A stretch of 64,000 bases of DNA from NCBI GenBank assembly GCA_050084515.1, contig CM114272.1:23188001-23252000 (forward strand), given 5' to 3'. Origin of the DNA: Blasia pusilla. Its lineage: Eukaryota; Marchantiophyta; Marchantiopsida; Blasiales. Position numbers and translations under genes: made by a program. The notes under the pieces were generated by a model. That model did no database searches. It worked only from the letters and a program-made list of their open reading frames with translations, and had not been told where the DNA came from. Below, piece after piece: positions 12,446 through 25,400 of the stretch; the first letter of the stretch is position 1, and the number at the start of each line of letters is the position of its first letter.

Positions 12446-13585
12446 TTAGAAAGTTCAATGAAATAAATTAAAAATTAAAAATATTAAATTAAAAGAAAGA
12501 AAACATATATTTCATTCAATTGCAAAAATTTCAACCAAACATGAGGAAATCAATATGTTTTTCCTCTCATAAGAAGACTAATTTTACCTTGCCATTGCTT
12601 GAGCGCACATATGATTGAAAAGTTCACTTATCCACAACTATCCCAAAATAAAAATTATCAAAAATAAGAAATTATTATGGAACAAAGAATGTAAGTGTAA
12701 TTTTCTTTCTCCAAACTTAGTTAAAAATATCTTTTTCTCTACCTTTCATAAAAGATTTGATTGGTTTTTCTAGTTTGGCTTATATGTCTACTAAAGTGTT
12801 TGATTATATTAGTGCAATCTAACTTGAGAATTTTGTTATTGAACCCTCTCTTCTATTTTCAGCTTTTTAGCATTTTTCCTGATTTTTCCTTTGGTTATCT
12901 TTACAAATGAAAAACCAAGCCAAAAAAGGACAAGTTCAAAGAATTCAAAATCTCCTCATTTTCAAGTTTATTTAATTTGAGGTCTACCCTAAATTTTCAT
13001 TTGCATAGAAACTAAATAAAATACAAAACACAAAAAAAGTTAAAGAAATACATGGTTTTGTGTAATCTACACTATTAACATAGGATGACTTTTAAAATTT
13101 CAAGATCCACTCCATTTGAATAATGACATTCTATTAAGATGAAATTATATTAAGTGTTCCACTTCTACATAAAAACATGTAACTTAATGACTTACCATAT
13201 TTATGAAAAAATAATATGGCATCACATTTCTTCTTTGAAAAAAAATTCATTTATTTTAGAAAGGACTTTACTCACATAATAACCACTACAAGGCTCCTCC
13301 CCCTTTTCCTCAATTAATAGTAAAACTTACACGGGCGGTAAGAAAAGGTTGAAAGTTGTACTAACTTTCTATATGAACTACATGGATGGGTCATTGGTGG
13401 ATTTTCTTTTGGGAAAGGAATGGGCATTCCCATTTGAAATTAAAAATTAGGACTATATGGAAAACTTCCTCTTTTTAAGAATAATGGATTATGATTTTTG
13501 AGAGGTATAATTATAAGTTTTTAGGGTCTTAAAAATTCAGGAATAATATTAACATGGTATATAAAATTGGAAGGAGTTAAAGTGG
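12446..13585. other. AT-rich intergenic, nothing recognised
   Basis: Strongly AT-rich sequence with stops in all frames. No gene, terminal repeat or retroelement domain was seen. Confidence 0.4.
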
Positions 13586-13590
13586 AGAAT

Positions 13591-13740
13591 TTTGTCACTC
13601 AAATATACATTTTAATTTTCAAATTATTTTCTTTTAATATTAATTTGAGTCTCATCCGTCTTGTAAATTTTCTAAAGACGGATGAGACTCAATTTAATAT
13701 TAAAATAAAATAATTTGAAAATTAAAATATAAATTTGACA
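13591..13740. repeat. Long hairpin, ~70 bp arms, 12 bp loop
   Basis: Left arm 13591-13661 and right arm 13674-13740 are nearly perfect reverse complements, including GAGTCTCATCCGTCTT near the loop. The single-stranded form would be a long stable hairpin. It may be a MITE, a foldback produced by template switching, or a source of small RNAs. Flanking target duplications are not evident. Confidence 0.75.
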
Positions 13741-14925
13741 AATACTTAAGAAAATTCACATAGAAATAAAGAATTATTTTCTTGTCATGGTTCCTTAATT
13801 GATGTTTGTATATTGTCCACCACCATTTGATGGACTATTGTAATGTCCTTTCTTGTGCCACTTGGGACTATTAAGTTGAGAGGATATTCCATCAATTTTC
13901 ATGCTAGAGAATAGCAAAATCAACTATAGATTTCCCATTGGCATCATCCATGGGCGCATGTGACTTGCATTGTAGCCAAATTTGACTATATTCAATGTTA
14001 TTGTGGCTTCCATTTTTGGCCTCATGTCTAGCTTTGGAAGGGAGTATGTGGTTTGCTAACCTTGAGACTCCCTAATATTTCTCTAAATATTTTTTAGCTT
14101 GGTCTCCATGCCACATTAAAATTTATAATAATATCTTAAAATGGTTTTTTTTGCTTATATGCATAACACTCTTTTTTCATGGGGAATAAACTTTAAGATG
14201 TAAGCAAAAGAGATTGGTTTGCATGCTAAAATGTGTGCCCCTGGAATCTTTGGGAGTGAAATATTTTGAATTAGGACCTTAGTTGCAATTATTCCTCGAG
14301 AATAGTATTTGATGAATGGGAAAATTTTCATACGTATATATGTATGAAAAATTAATCTAAGAAGGAATCAAACAATGACATGCAAGTCCACCGCGACAAC
14401 TTTTTTTTAATCTCTTCCTTGGGAAAACAAACATGCAATAAAAAAGAACAAGAGAAAGGCATATCTAGGAAGATGGAGAAACTCAACTTGTCTTATTTTC
14501 AGGAAAGAGGGGACAATTGTAGAATAAGTCATTTAATTCCTAATGAGATAAGTTCCATAAAGAAATTACTATTCTTGGTTGTAAGCAAATATTCCTTCAT
14601 AAGGAAGTCCTTAACCTTGTGGTCTATTGTGTATATACACATTGTTCCACAACCTACAACGTGGGACACATTCACACAACATAAATCTTTATACTACATG
14701 AACATACATACATACATCGCCTTCAATTGCCATCAAACTATGGAAGGATGCCATGTGCCAACCTAGTATCCTCTCCATATCCAACACCTTATGCCGGTGA
14801 GCCTCTATCTTATTTCACTAACTTGTGCATGGGTTGGGGCTAAACCTGTCTGCATCCTAGTTTAGGTGACTTAGGCAATGAACCATATGATACTCATACT
14901 CTTATAACGACAATACCCATGGGTG
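13741..14925. other. AT-rich intergenic, nothing recognised
   Basis: No supported gene. A 128-codon plus-strand frame (14380-14766) has low-complexity composition and no domain. A GTATATATGTAT palindromic patch lies near 14335. Confidence 0.35.
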
Positions 14926-14929
14926 TTTT

Positions 14930-16620
14930 TCCTTCCCTACGAGCTTGTTAGGCTCACACATAAGCTTCTTGCAAGCTTGTCACACTCCATCAAACACGTG
15001 GGTGGTTGATGATGAATCGCAGATATGAACAAAGTAACAATTAATCAACACCTAAATATGCAATGACCCACACTATAGTAAAGAAATCTTCCTCATGAGA
15101 GTTTTACTTTTCCTCCTCACCATTGTTCAAGCAACTAATGTATGCCATCAGAAGCTCATATCCCTTGTCATTCTATTGGGTCAACATTGCTCCAAGTCCA
15201 AACTTGCCCCAATCAATATATAATATATTAGGAAAGATCCCCTCCAATGACTCTCCTTAAAAGAGACGATGATGCAAATATATCTTTGAGCTCCTTAAGA
15301 TCTTGAACTTGATCATCAGCCAATTCCACTTATGGTCCACTATGTCGTGCGCATACACATCGCTACACAACCCACATCGCTGGTCACAACTACACCACAC
15401 AACATCGATCTTTCCCAACATGCGGGTAGATCCACACATAAATGAAACATACTCACGCATATACACTGGGACCCCACAACAAAATCAAAGAGTAGTAAAA
15501 ATGACTCACCCGGCCTAAAACTCCACTCATGAATCTACATCGGCATATCAAACCACATCCACCCTCTGCTATGAAGGAATCCGGATGCTAGCACCCTAAC
15601 TTCTACACATCCACACACATATATGCAAGAGATGCGCTCCTAAGGCTCAACATGAGAAGGATGGCTTGAGAAAGCCATCTCTCTCACTCTTATACCATTG
15701 GAAAGAGCCAAAAGGCTCTTCCCCCAAAAATAGCCCCACCAATGGTAACCTACGTGCACAGGTTACCGGGTGACCGTTGACTTGATCAAAAGGTCATCTG
15801 ACGGACTAAAACTAAAATAGGGAAATATCCATAAACAACGTTCCCGATTCAAAAGACTTATCGCCAACCTCATCTGACATCCCAGGACGAAGTTACACCC
15901 AAATAGCCCACTGACTCTCTATGCCGTCGACGCGATAGAACTCTACCTACGTCGAAATAAGATGTGAAAACTCTTTAGCAAGATTAATGATCTTGCAATC
16001 GTGCTACTCCCTTTGACATACTATAGTTGGTATTTTTCTATGCCCAATCCCATAAATGCGCAAAATGTACTCACATTCATAAGGTGTAGAATACATTTAA
16101 TAGCCTCAACCTTTATTTGCTGCACTCCCAAACCATATTGTACTGGTGTAACCCACCTATTCAATATCCTCAAAGTAGAATCTACACTTCTCCGAGTGGA
16201 GATTCAAGCCTCAACCTCATGGGTCCTCAACCTCTCAAAAACCATATTGAAATATATTGTTTGCTCCTCCATTATCACATTGAAGACTATGTTTTCATCA
16301 ATGTAGCATGCAACAAACTCAAATAATGCAAATATCTAGTGGATCATTCTTTAGAACTCATTTGGAGCTTTCTTCAACATTAACGATAAGAACCTGCATT
16401 GTACAATTGATCCTTCCCATGATGATCAACCCCCCAAGTTTTTTTCTATTGTCTATCCTTCCTATGATTGGTAGTCAATGATAGCCAGCATGAAGGTCCA
16501 ACAAATTGAAGATCTTTTCATGCCCAACAACATCAAAGATCTCTTCAAGAATGGGCAAAACATACAGAAAGGCATGTTTCCATGTACCAAACATGGAAAG
16601 GCACACATTTTAGCTTGGGT
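14930..16620 (-). pseudogene. Decayed Ty3/gypsy RT-RNase H fragment, same family as the 28-48 kb elements
   Basis: Minus-strand translation between many stops gives, from high to low coordinate, EEIFDVVGHEKIFNLLDLHA (RT palm), a GLGVQQIKVEAI segment, CAFMGLG and YVKG. After an inserted solo LTR come DDQVQDLKELK, then YIDWGKFGLGAMLTQ and MECDKLAR of RNase H. These align by eye with the same segments of the methyltransferase-carrying elements (EEIFDVVGQAKIF, GLGVQQAKMEAI, MEFDKLTRKLARW). No methyltransferase segment is visible here; the upstream part (16.6-17.0 kb) is too degraded to assign. It is an old dead copy. Confidence 0.7.
15343..15969 (-). mobile_element. Solo LTR, ~627 bp
   Basis: This is the reverse-complement relative of the solo LTR at 48931-49541. 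Shared blocks include the TGTCGTGCGCATACACATCGC terminus, the paired AAAGCCATC / GATGGCTT and AGAGCCAAAAGGCTCTT blocks, and GTAACC-TGCACA-GGTTACC. A TATA-like TATAAG lies on the minus strand near 15690. Its left flank ACTA and right flank ACTC resemble a 4-bp target duplication. It interrupts the decayed Ty3/gypsy fragment, so it is the younger insertion. Confidence 0.75.
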
Positions 16621-17299
16621 CCAATATGTGGCTTTCAAGTATGCTTTTTGACTACCTCCTTTGATGGTGTTAATAGTGATGCTAATGCTAGTCTCTACAA
16701 GACAACCTCTAAATTAGTATCCCCTTGCTCTGCCACCATAGATTGCAACATACTCCAACTAAATTTCCAACACTTGACATGAGTTGCATCTGTGCAACTC
16801 CTACTGCCATCTCCCTTATATCCTCATATTAGTTTGGCCTTGATGCACCATGAGTCATTACTCTAGCTTCCTTGATCCGAATTCGCTCATAAGTGGCTGC
16901 AAAGGAACAAAAGTTGACTTGATTTGTTAATGATTTGTGCAATCCAAACTAAGAACCCATACAAGGAAGTTTAGGTCCACATGCATGGCCTACCATATGC
17001 ATATGCCTCCTCACCTCCTTTATCAATATAGGTAGGGCGGTAATCTTGGTGCGAAACACCAAAGCTCGCTTATGCTTGTAAGTGTTGGGCTCCAACCACT
17101 CTACCAAGTGTTGCAACTACTCATCTAAGAGTATACCAAGTCCTCCATCTTAATATACTTGAGATGACGTTAGACTCATCAAAGTTGGTAATACTGATAT
17201 AGGGATTTTAGGTCGACGCGAGTGGTTAAGCACTTGCAAGGTTGGCCGATCATTGAGTGTCACTACATGAGATCTTTCTACCTTAGTCTAGAATATTAT

Positions 17300-17655
17300 C
17301 AAATGTCAAGTGTACAGGCCATTGAGCACTCCCATAGCCGCACTCTAGAAAATTGCTAAAGAAGCATAATTAATGGAACACGACTCTCACACTCACACAC
17401 CACCATGGAGAATGAAATTTTGTAATGAGAGAATGAATGGAGATTAGTCCCCTTCTAAATTATATAGGGTATGTAGAAACAACCCTAGCCCTCATCCTAA
17501 CCATAGTCTCGAGTTAGACTAACTGTGATTAACTTATCCTAGTTAAGATAATCATGCACAACTAACTAACCAAGATTAAGCTTTCGTACTTTGTGTGAGC
17601 ACCAAATATAGCAATTTGGATGTCCGATGAGTTTGACTATAATTGATTATTCAAT
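17300..17655 (-). repeat. Probable 3' LTR of the Ty1/copia fragment
   Basis: On the minus strand the copia frame ends in a purine-rich GAGCTTGAGGAGGAG, then TATTGAATAATC. A TATA-like CCTATATAATTTAG lies about 200 bp on. The arrangement fits a polypurine tract and a 3' LTR. The far end of the LTR was not resolved and no 5' partner is present. Confidence 0.45.
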
Positions 17656-18326
17656 ACTCCTCCTCAAGCTCATATTGAAATCTCTAACACCTAAATCATT
17701 TCTAAAAACCTCAAACTTATTTCTAAATAATGCCTTTATAAAGATATTGGCAATTTGCTAATGTGTACTTATATTCACAAGATCAATTTCTCTTGCAAGC
17801 ACTTTCTCTTTGATAAAATGATAGTGCACGTCAACATGATTTTTTCAAGCATGAAACACATGGTTATCAACAAGTTTGATACCACTAATATTGTTTGTAT
17901 ATATTACACTAGGTTCTAAGTTACTAACATCAATCTCAACAAGTAATCAATTATGCCACACAACCTGACATGTTGCATTGGTTGCTCTTATGTAATCAAC
18001 CTCTATTGAAGATATAAGAACCACACGTTGCTTCTTTGGAACCCAACTTATAACTTTACTTCGGAAGGTAAATGAATAACCGGACGTGGAGTAACTATCA
18101 GACACGCTTCCTACCCAATTAGCATGTGTGAATCTCTGTAATTATAAACCCAGAGAAGGTTCAAATTGAAACCCGAATTGAATAGATAATTCCACATACG
18201 TATAATCCTCCTTACAGTTGCATCAAGGTGAGATTTTCGAGGTTTTTGCATAAATTGGCTCACTAGGCCAACTAGATGGCTCAAGTCTAGCCTAGTTATA
18301 GTCAGATAGATCAAACTTCTAATCAT
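17656..18326 (-). pseudogene. Decayed Ty1/copia RT/RNase H end
   Basis: Minus-strand translation gives IRSLIYLTITRLDLSHLVG with SQFMQKPRKSHLDAT, then STSGYSFTFRSKVISWVPKK, ATCQVVW, HVDVHYHFIKEKV and QIANIFIKALF. These are the RT C terminus and the RNase H of Ty1/copia polyproteins, in the usual order, with stops and small deletions. Gag, protease, integrase and most of RT are missing. Confidence 0.85.
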
Positions 18327-18350
18327 CTGTCCAAGAATCCAAGAATTTTT

Positions 18351-18970
18351 TACACCTTTGGATTGAGCTTAAAATTCAAGGGATTGTCCCTAGTGATGCC
18401 TACACTAGGGACATATCTTACAACTTAAGCTCCGAGATGAAGGAAAAAATACAAGACTATATTTGTGATCCTCCATTTTTAATTCAACCTCTAGATAGGC
18501 ATTTGGAGAGTTTGTTTTTCCCCTTGGTCCATTAGGCCTAAGGATATTTTTTGATTTTTTTGGGGTATTTATGGCATCTAGAGAGTTTATTTTTCCCTTT
18601 GGTTCATAAGACCTAGGGACATTTTTTTGACAAATTTTTGGTTCTTATGTTATTATTAGAAAATAAATGTTAGAATGAGGAGAAGAACAAGGAAGAAGGG
18701 GAGGGGAATTGTCGATGTACTTGGCGTTCCTTAGTTTTCATCATTCATGTTGGTCCAACAATTTGTTACACCTTTGGATTGAGCTGAAAATGTAAGGGCT
18801 TGTTCATAGTGATACCTGCATGATTTTGAACGGTTCAGATCTTGCAACTTAATCTTCGAGATTAAGGAAACAATACAAGACCACATTTGTGGTTCTCCAT
18901 TTTTAATTCAACCTCTAGATTGGCATTTGGAGAGTTTTATTTCCTCTTAGTCCATCAGGCCTAGGGACAT
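18351..18970. repeat. Diverged direct repeats, ~205 bp, 417 bp apart
   Basis: A segment starting CACCTTTGGATTGAGCT at about 18354 recurs at about 18771. Both copies continue to TTAATTCAACCTCTAGAT and a GGCCTA-GGACATTT end. A partial third copy of the end (CTAGAGAGTTTATTTTTCC) lies near 18580. No coding content is seen, and no transposon family was recognised. Confidence 0.65.
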
Positions 18971-19195
18971 TTATGGAAAACAATGGACCAAGGGAACACA
19001 AAAAGAGCTACACCATCGTAAACAAATCCCACACGAATATTAATAATTGGTCAAAAATAAATATTAATGATCGGTTACACACGAGTAAGTACTCATCACT
19101 TCTACTCAAGAGGGTGACACCTAATTACATGGTAACATCACCTAAATGCATTATAAAAAATATAAAAGAAAAAAATAGATTTATGTTAAAAAATT

Positions 19196-19251
19196 CTCCA
19201 CTACTCCATGCGGAGTAGTGGAGATTCCCTCCTACTCCATGGGGAGTAGGA
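19196..19251. repeat. Two adjacent short perfect hairpins
   Basis: CTCCACTACTCC / GGAGTAGTGGAG (19196-19223) and TCCTACTCC / GGAGTAGGA (19230-19251) lie side by side and share the ACTCCATG loop. They stand directly upstream of the Helitron 5' end at 19257. Confidence 0.75.
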
Positions 19252-19256
19252 AGGAA

Positions 19257-19419
19257 TCTATATTCTTATTGGAGAATACCTTGTTGACTTGCAAACACGT
19301 CTTTGCTTGACATGTGACAATCAGACAACAAGAAAATATTTTTCCCTCTATGGACAACAAAATTGGTTCGCAAACGTAATATGATTGATTAGTCCATTTG
19401 TTCCAGTGCATGCCACTAG
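19257..19419 (+). mobile_element. Mini-Helitron, 163 bp
   Basis: It begins A|TCTATATTCTTATTGGAG and ends CAGTGCATGCCACTAG|T, with a residual hairpin next to the CTAG. The first 80 bp resemble the other termini (TTGCAAACACGTCTTTGCTTGACATG). It has no coding capacity. Confidence 0.7.
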
Positions 19420-19941
19420 TTTTAACTACTTCCTGAGCCACCTCCTCCTATCCTTGTCATGCTATTCCTTAATAGATTCTTTTATTTCATGTTTAGTATT
19501 TATCTGTCCGACTGTATCAACATAGATTTATCTCGTATATGATAAAATATGAAATACAAAATCTATATACCAAGTCTAGTATGGAAGAAAATTGCCCTTC
19601 CGTTTTACAGGTGTCATTAAATTTTCTTTAAAATATGTTTTCACCTAACGAGGTCTGAAAATTGGTAGAAATAATGAAATTATTAATGAGGGCCGTGCGT
19701 CGCACGGTCCCCTGCGGGCGAAATCGTACAGAATTCTATCTCTCGGTGTGCCCGTCACAGTCCGGCGCCGCCTCCCTATATACGGGAAACACCATTCCCA
19801 TGTCCGCTACAGAGCCCCGGCGCTCATGGCAGCCAACGCTAATGCCAGCCCATTCCCCCGAGGGTGCGAGGCACCAATTGTATCTTGGCGCATACAGGTT
19901 TTCACATGGCTAATACCATTGGTTCATGTTTAGTCGACGGC

Positions 19942-20361
19942 CTCAACTGCCCTGGAGCCCTTCGCCGCCACTTTCTATTCTAGGTAATCCCCTTATTTTC
20001 TTGTTGGCATTTCTCTCTTGATCCGATCACTTTTTCTGTCTTTACAGCCTCGTTCTTCTATTGCAGGTCGAGCGCCGTCATCGCCGGACCTGCGATAGCA
20101 AATGAGGATGGGATACCCAGCTTCAAGAGGACGAATCTGACGACAGGACTTAACCTACGATCCACATTGATGAATCCACCGTACGATGAGGATAGAGTAA
20201 CGTGTAAACCCGAAGAGTCGATTTTGGCCGTCCGATTGGGCGCTCCCCAGGACAGTGACCCTCCTCAAATACGTCGTCCTCCTCCTCATCCTCTCAGGGT
20301 AGTTTCTTTCGGAGAAACGGTTCTTTCCGGGAATTCAGAAACGCAAATGGGAAATTTGTAA
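19942..20361 (+). pseudogene. Captured host gene fragment, two exons with intron
   Basis: Exon 1 ends at 19983 (TCTAG|GTAATCC). The intron is 19984-20066, with a pyrimidine-rich acceptor TTCTTCTATTGCAG. Exon 2 runs open from 20067 to a TAA at 20361. The joined frame reads STALEPFAATFYSR / SSAVIAGPAIANEDGIPSFK and ends in a Pro/Arg-rich tail. The frame is opposite to the Helitron genes and starts abruptly after a stop. That fits an exon pair picked up by a Helitron, which keep introns because they capture DNA. I do not recognise the source gene. Confidence 0.4.
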
Positions 20362-22080
20362 GTTTGGTGGGCTATTGCAGACCAAATACAAGAAAATCCC
20401 ATATTTTCAATCGGTTTGTGTTTCAAAAATGGAAACGGAAATTTAAGATTTGAACCAGCCAGGTCAACACGTAACGCGAATCCCGATCCCCCCCGGTAGT
20501 GACAAGGCCGTCGCACCTCGAAATTCGAGTTCATCCACTGGGGGGTGACGTAGTTGTTCTTCCCGACAGAGGACTGGTAACCGAGGGAAATCCAAAAAGA
20601 ACTTGGCTCCCAACGTCGATGAATGTAATCGACGTTCGGTAGTGATAACAGAAAAGAGGGAGCTGGACATTGGATCGCGCGGGTTGTAGGGCACAGCGCG
20701 TCGAGATTTCGGCGCTGGCAACGTTATGCCAGCGGAAGTTTCGGCACTGCTGCCCAGAGAATGCGCCGTTACCATCGACGGCAGACTGCATCCGAATCAA
20801 ATTAGTGTACTGCCATCGTATATTCCTCGCTGGAGCGAAGGGCCGGTAGCTGGTTCGCTACTTGTTCTTCGGTGGAAGGTTGTCCCCTAACACAGTAGGA
20901 TCATACCAAGCTTGATTTAGGTACTGTGCAGGTACCACGGGAAGGTACTGTCAGCTTTCCTGATAAAAGTCGTGGGAACGTGGTTCTCAAGTTCTGATGC
21001 CCTACACAGGCTTTCCGTCCCGTTTGATGATTCTAACTGCCCTACTGCTACCGTAGTTGGAAAGTAGAAAAAGTCTGTGGGATACAGTGGGAGTGGATAG
21101 GTGGGAAGTACTTGGTCGACGGCCCCAGGCCTGATTGACCTTTTGGCCAGTCTCTTGGGGAAAGAAAATATTTCTTTTATTCTCTTACATCGTCTCCCAA
21201 TAGACGGACGGTAATGTGAGCACCGTCCACGACCGCCTTCTAAACTCCACTAGACCTCACCGAAAACCTAACCGCGTCACCATTGTCCTAATTATTCGCC
21301 ACGCCAGCGTGAGTCAGCTAGGAAGTGATGGCGTCGGATTCGTGACACCGGGACACGTGGCTAATCGAGAGCTGTCTCATTTACCTCGCCTAAAAGGTCC
21401 CTTTTGGTCCATTTTCAGTAATGATGAAGCGGGTCGACCGATCGACTGACTCGAGTCGTCGAACGACTAAAGTCTCAGCATGTGATTAAGATTGATTCTT
21501 ATGCTTGCTTAACCGTGGTTAAGAGCTTGGTTTCATCAACGTTAGGTTTATTTTGACGCACAGTTCATCAGAGCACTGGCTAGCTGTGCAGATTATCTGT
21601 AGAGGAATCCCAAATATCTACCTCCCCAAAGTCTGGAACCACTCAGCATTTTCTACACTCCGCAGTAGGTTCAGGAGAGAGGTACGCCGGCACGCGTCCA
21701 TGTTGAGGTGCTCATCGAGATTCGACGGTGGATTGTCAAAGCAAGTAGTCATGTTTTATTCAGAAACAGATGACAAGAAATTGGTGACACAAATGCGTAT
21801 CCCGGGCCCGGCTACCATTGAAAGAAATCGATGACAGTTGGTCGCATTCATGCTCTGTTTACTCGTCAACTGCACCAACTCCAGGACGTACAGTCGCAAA
21901 CGGCTTCAGCTTCATACAGACTGTTTTTCTTACGAGTTCCGACTACATCGCTCCCCCTTCCCAAAGGTCGTTCCTCGATCGTCCCAAAGACGTTGATTGT
22001 GGCCGTCTTCGTTTAGTGGCTATCAACTAATTCCCCCAGCCGGCTTTTGTTGGGGTTCTCGGGTGTGTTGTTGTTGTAAT
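20362..22080. other. GC-rich unassigned part of the Helitron
   Basis: Composition differs sharply from the AT-rich Helitron coding region. Several short frames occur on both strands without a recognisable domain. It may be further captured genomic sequence, or host sequence if the Helitron ends near 22.1 kb instead. Confidence 0.3.
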
Positions 22081-22121
22081 TCGTTCTTGTAAGTGATGCT
22101 AGTAAAGTGATATACGGTACA

Positions 22122-22320
22122 TTAAGGTTTGCATGATGCATGGAAAAAAATGTTTGAAAAATTAATGTATAATCCGTGAAGAGAAATATTAATGATGTTG
22201 TACATAAATGAAAATTTGTTTTTTTGAAACATATGAAATATTTTTTTATTGTTCAATTTTTACGTGTTAAATAGAAAGGTGTTTGGAAATCAAGAAAGCA
22301 CTCTCTTATAATAATATAGA
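22122..22320 (-). mobile_element. Mini-Helitron, ~199 bp
   Basis: The minus-strand 5' end is A|TCTATATTATTATAAGAGAG at 22320. A hairpin TGCATCATGCA near 22130-22140, followed by AACCTTAA|T, gives a possible 3' end near 22122. The length is close to that of H1 (192 bp). It could instead share the 3' end near 19684. Confidence 0.55.
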
Positions 22321-22329
22321 TAATGTGGT

Positions 22330-22496
22330 AAAAGTTGTGGATATTTTTTAGACATACATGCGGATGGCGTATGGTGAGATGCTAGTAGAGGAAGATATTG
22401 ATAATTTGTTTGGAGCCATGAGATAATTAAAAGATCTTAATATCAAACATGTCATTGCTCTTGCCTCTCATTTGCATCACAATAGTACAAAAACTA
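22330..22496 (+). other. Short open segment of unknown origin
   Basis: Plus-strand codons from 22366 read MAYGEMLVEEDIDNLFGAMR, a stop, then LKDLNIKHVIALASHLHHNS. The composition looks protein-coding, but no family was recognised. It sits immediately beyond the helicase stop codon. Confidence 0.25.
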
Positions 22497-25400
22497 CTAA
22501 GGTTCATGTGATATAATTGTAAATTTTATTTCATCTAAGTATTTCTTATTTCGTGTGTATTCATCTTTTTTATTTGAATGTTGATCGCTTCCAACAATAA
22601 TGTGGATGGAATTTCTCTTCCCTACTCTAGATAATGTTACATACAATTGATCATGAGAAAATACAGGAGTAGGCAAGTAAATGCCCACCTTTTGCAAAGT
22701 TTGATCTTGAGACTTATCAATAGTTATAGCAAAAGCTAGGCGAATAGGGAATTTAAACCTACGTAAATCAAATGGCAAACCAGAATCCGATGCAATAAAT
22801 GGATATATGGAATAAAAACTCAATCTCCAATATTCTTCTTGGTGATGATTTCTATATTTATGCAATGTTGCACAAATCCACGAATCATCAATATCGTCTC
22901 ATTTGCTTGTCCTTGTGACCCATTCATGTTTGGTAAGAGCATGATTGGTGTACCAATCTTCACATTTAAACAATGTGGAGGTAGTCTAGAAGGCAAACAT
23001 GTGTTCAAAAATTCTGTTGGATCGATATGACACATCCCCTCATTTGGAATAGAGTTGACGCTAAGATAAATATGCTCTTGTACACAATGTGAAATGAATT
23101 CGTGAGAAGTAAAAGAATCCTAAATCCTAAACCCTAAAAGGAAAAATCAATAAAGAACATGTACGCAAGTTAAAAGATTACATGTTCGTTCAGAAAAACC
23201 GAGACATAACATCTGTATTTATGCCATCAAAATCTCTATTTCTTGGAGTCGGAATAGTTGTATCTCTAAAGAAACTAATGTCCTAAATTTAACTAGGAGA
23301 ATTGTTAAAGATCAAATCAATAAGATCAGATATCTATTAATATCAGTAATAATTTCATATGGTAATTGTATGAAATCTTCCCCCAAATAAGGGTGTAAAG
23401 GTACACCACCCTCTCCCACTTCCAATAAACAATTAGCAAAACCTTCAAATATTATAAGTTTTCCGCCAAATGGTATTTGTTGTAGATTATCAGAAATAAC
23501 CCCCATAATATCTTATTAAGTGTGATTCGCAACCTCGAATGCATGACCATGAGTCAAAGGTGCTTCGTCCCATATAATGAGCATTACCTCACGGATTAAG
23601 TGTGCTCCATTACTATTGACTGATTTAGAGGAAAATAAATTAGAAGTTGTAATAATTGGAATGGTTAAACTTTATGTATCAATAGAATTGCATGTAAAGT
23701 GGATAATGAAGCTAACTAGCAAGTAGAGCTCTCATGAAGATTGATGGGGATCTTGAAACACAAATGTGAAGTACGTCCTCCATCTAACAATAAAGCAGCT
23801 ATTCCAGATGATGCTACATCCAATGCTATACCTCTTGCACTCTTATGCTTGCAAGGAAAAGATTATATAGAAATGTCTCTCCTGTTCCACCTAGACCAAC
23901 GATGAAAAATACTTTTGAAGATGGTGGAGCATTTAAGCATATTTGATCAAGCTCATGATGTATAGCATCCCAAATAACACATTGTCCTTCATTCAGACAT
24001 GACTCTTCCAATTGTACTTGCTCAAATAATTATTTCGTATCATATAGTAGTTCTTGTTCTTCCAAATATGAATGTGAAAGAAGCCTTTGGAAATCAATAT
24101 GGGACATGTAGGAAAGTCAGATAGTCTCTTTGATCTTGTAAACAATAATGAAATCCCAACAATGCATTATTAATGATATCATCATGAATAGGAAGATTAG
24201 GAATTCTTCTTTTCTACAATGGAACAGTTATGGAAGAAGTCCAAATTATGGTTAGTTTCTTGAATGCTCAAAAGAAGATACTATTAGGAAGAAAACTAAT
24301 AATGTAAGGAGTGACAGTAATAAATTCTTACCTGAAGTCGTTCACATAAGAGATCTTCTATCAATGCAACCAAGAATTGACTTCATAAGGTTGCTGGTTT
24401 AGAAGGTGTGTTGTATGCTAGAATAATTGCAAATAGATGGCCAAGTGAAGAACGTGTACAGATCTGAAAAGCTTCTTGAAACCAAGAGAACACTTCCCTA
24501 TCATCCTCAAGAAGTCCCAATTGGATAGCCTCCTCATTGAATGTTGGACATAATATTCCATTGAAAATTCTCAAGCATTCATACGTTGTTGCTCCTCTAA
24601 CATGATGGAGAAGTAATCTTAACCAATGATGTTCTCCTTCAGCTATGAAGAAGTGAAAAAATATCAGTTCATCCTAATATAAACACATCACTGCAGATGG
24701 CGAAAAATAAAATCAAGCGTACACAAAAATTGTTGAGCAGTTACCTAGAAGAGTAAGGTATAAGCCTCCAATAGGATGGCCACAACCACTTTTTTTGTAC
24801 CCTACGAATCCATGTCTTGTTACTCCAACGATAATATGAAGGAATATATATATATTTTAGGGTAGTGGAATCTGATAGATTGGTTGCAAACCATTCTGTC
24901 AAAGTCATTTCTCTACTTAGTTGCAAATTTTTTTTAGGAGTATCAATATTATTGAAGTAGACTATTTGTTGTTTTGGAAGATAAACTACTAATCGTATAA
25001 TATTTGGAAGTTCAACATGTAGAATAAACTTGAAAAGTCGCTAACATGCCTCTGAAGAAGATATATATCTAGAAAAATAATAATTCCAGGTATTCAAGTA
25101 AGGAGAATGAAATAAAGTTGAGGAATAAGATATTATGCAACACAATAATCAATTAGCATAATCATAGTTTGCATCAAGATATGACGTTGTTTCGTCATGA
25201 GTGTCGATTGCGTTGGATGTATCCTTTGATAACTTAAATAATATAGCATCAGACCCCTTACATACATATTTATATAAGTACTTGACGGTAGAAACACTAC
25301 TTGTAATCTCCAAATGAATGTAACAATTAAAGAGGGTGCAGAACATAGGATTGTAGGGCACAACCCAACGATTATTCAAGGAATGTTCGTGCTAAAGTAT

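Noticed and set aside
23120-23140. Telomere-like TAAACCCTAAA as an interstitial telomere
   Set aside because: Only about two units are present, which is expected by chance in AT-rich DNA.
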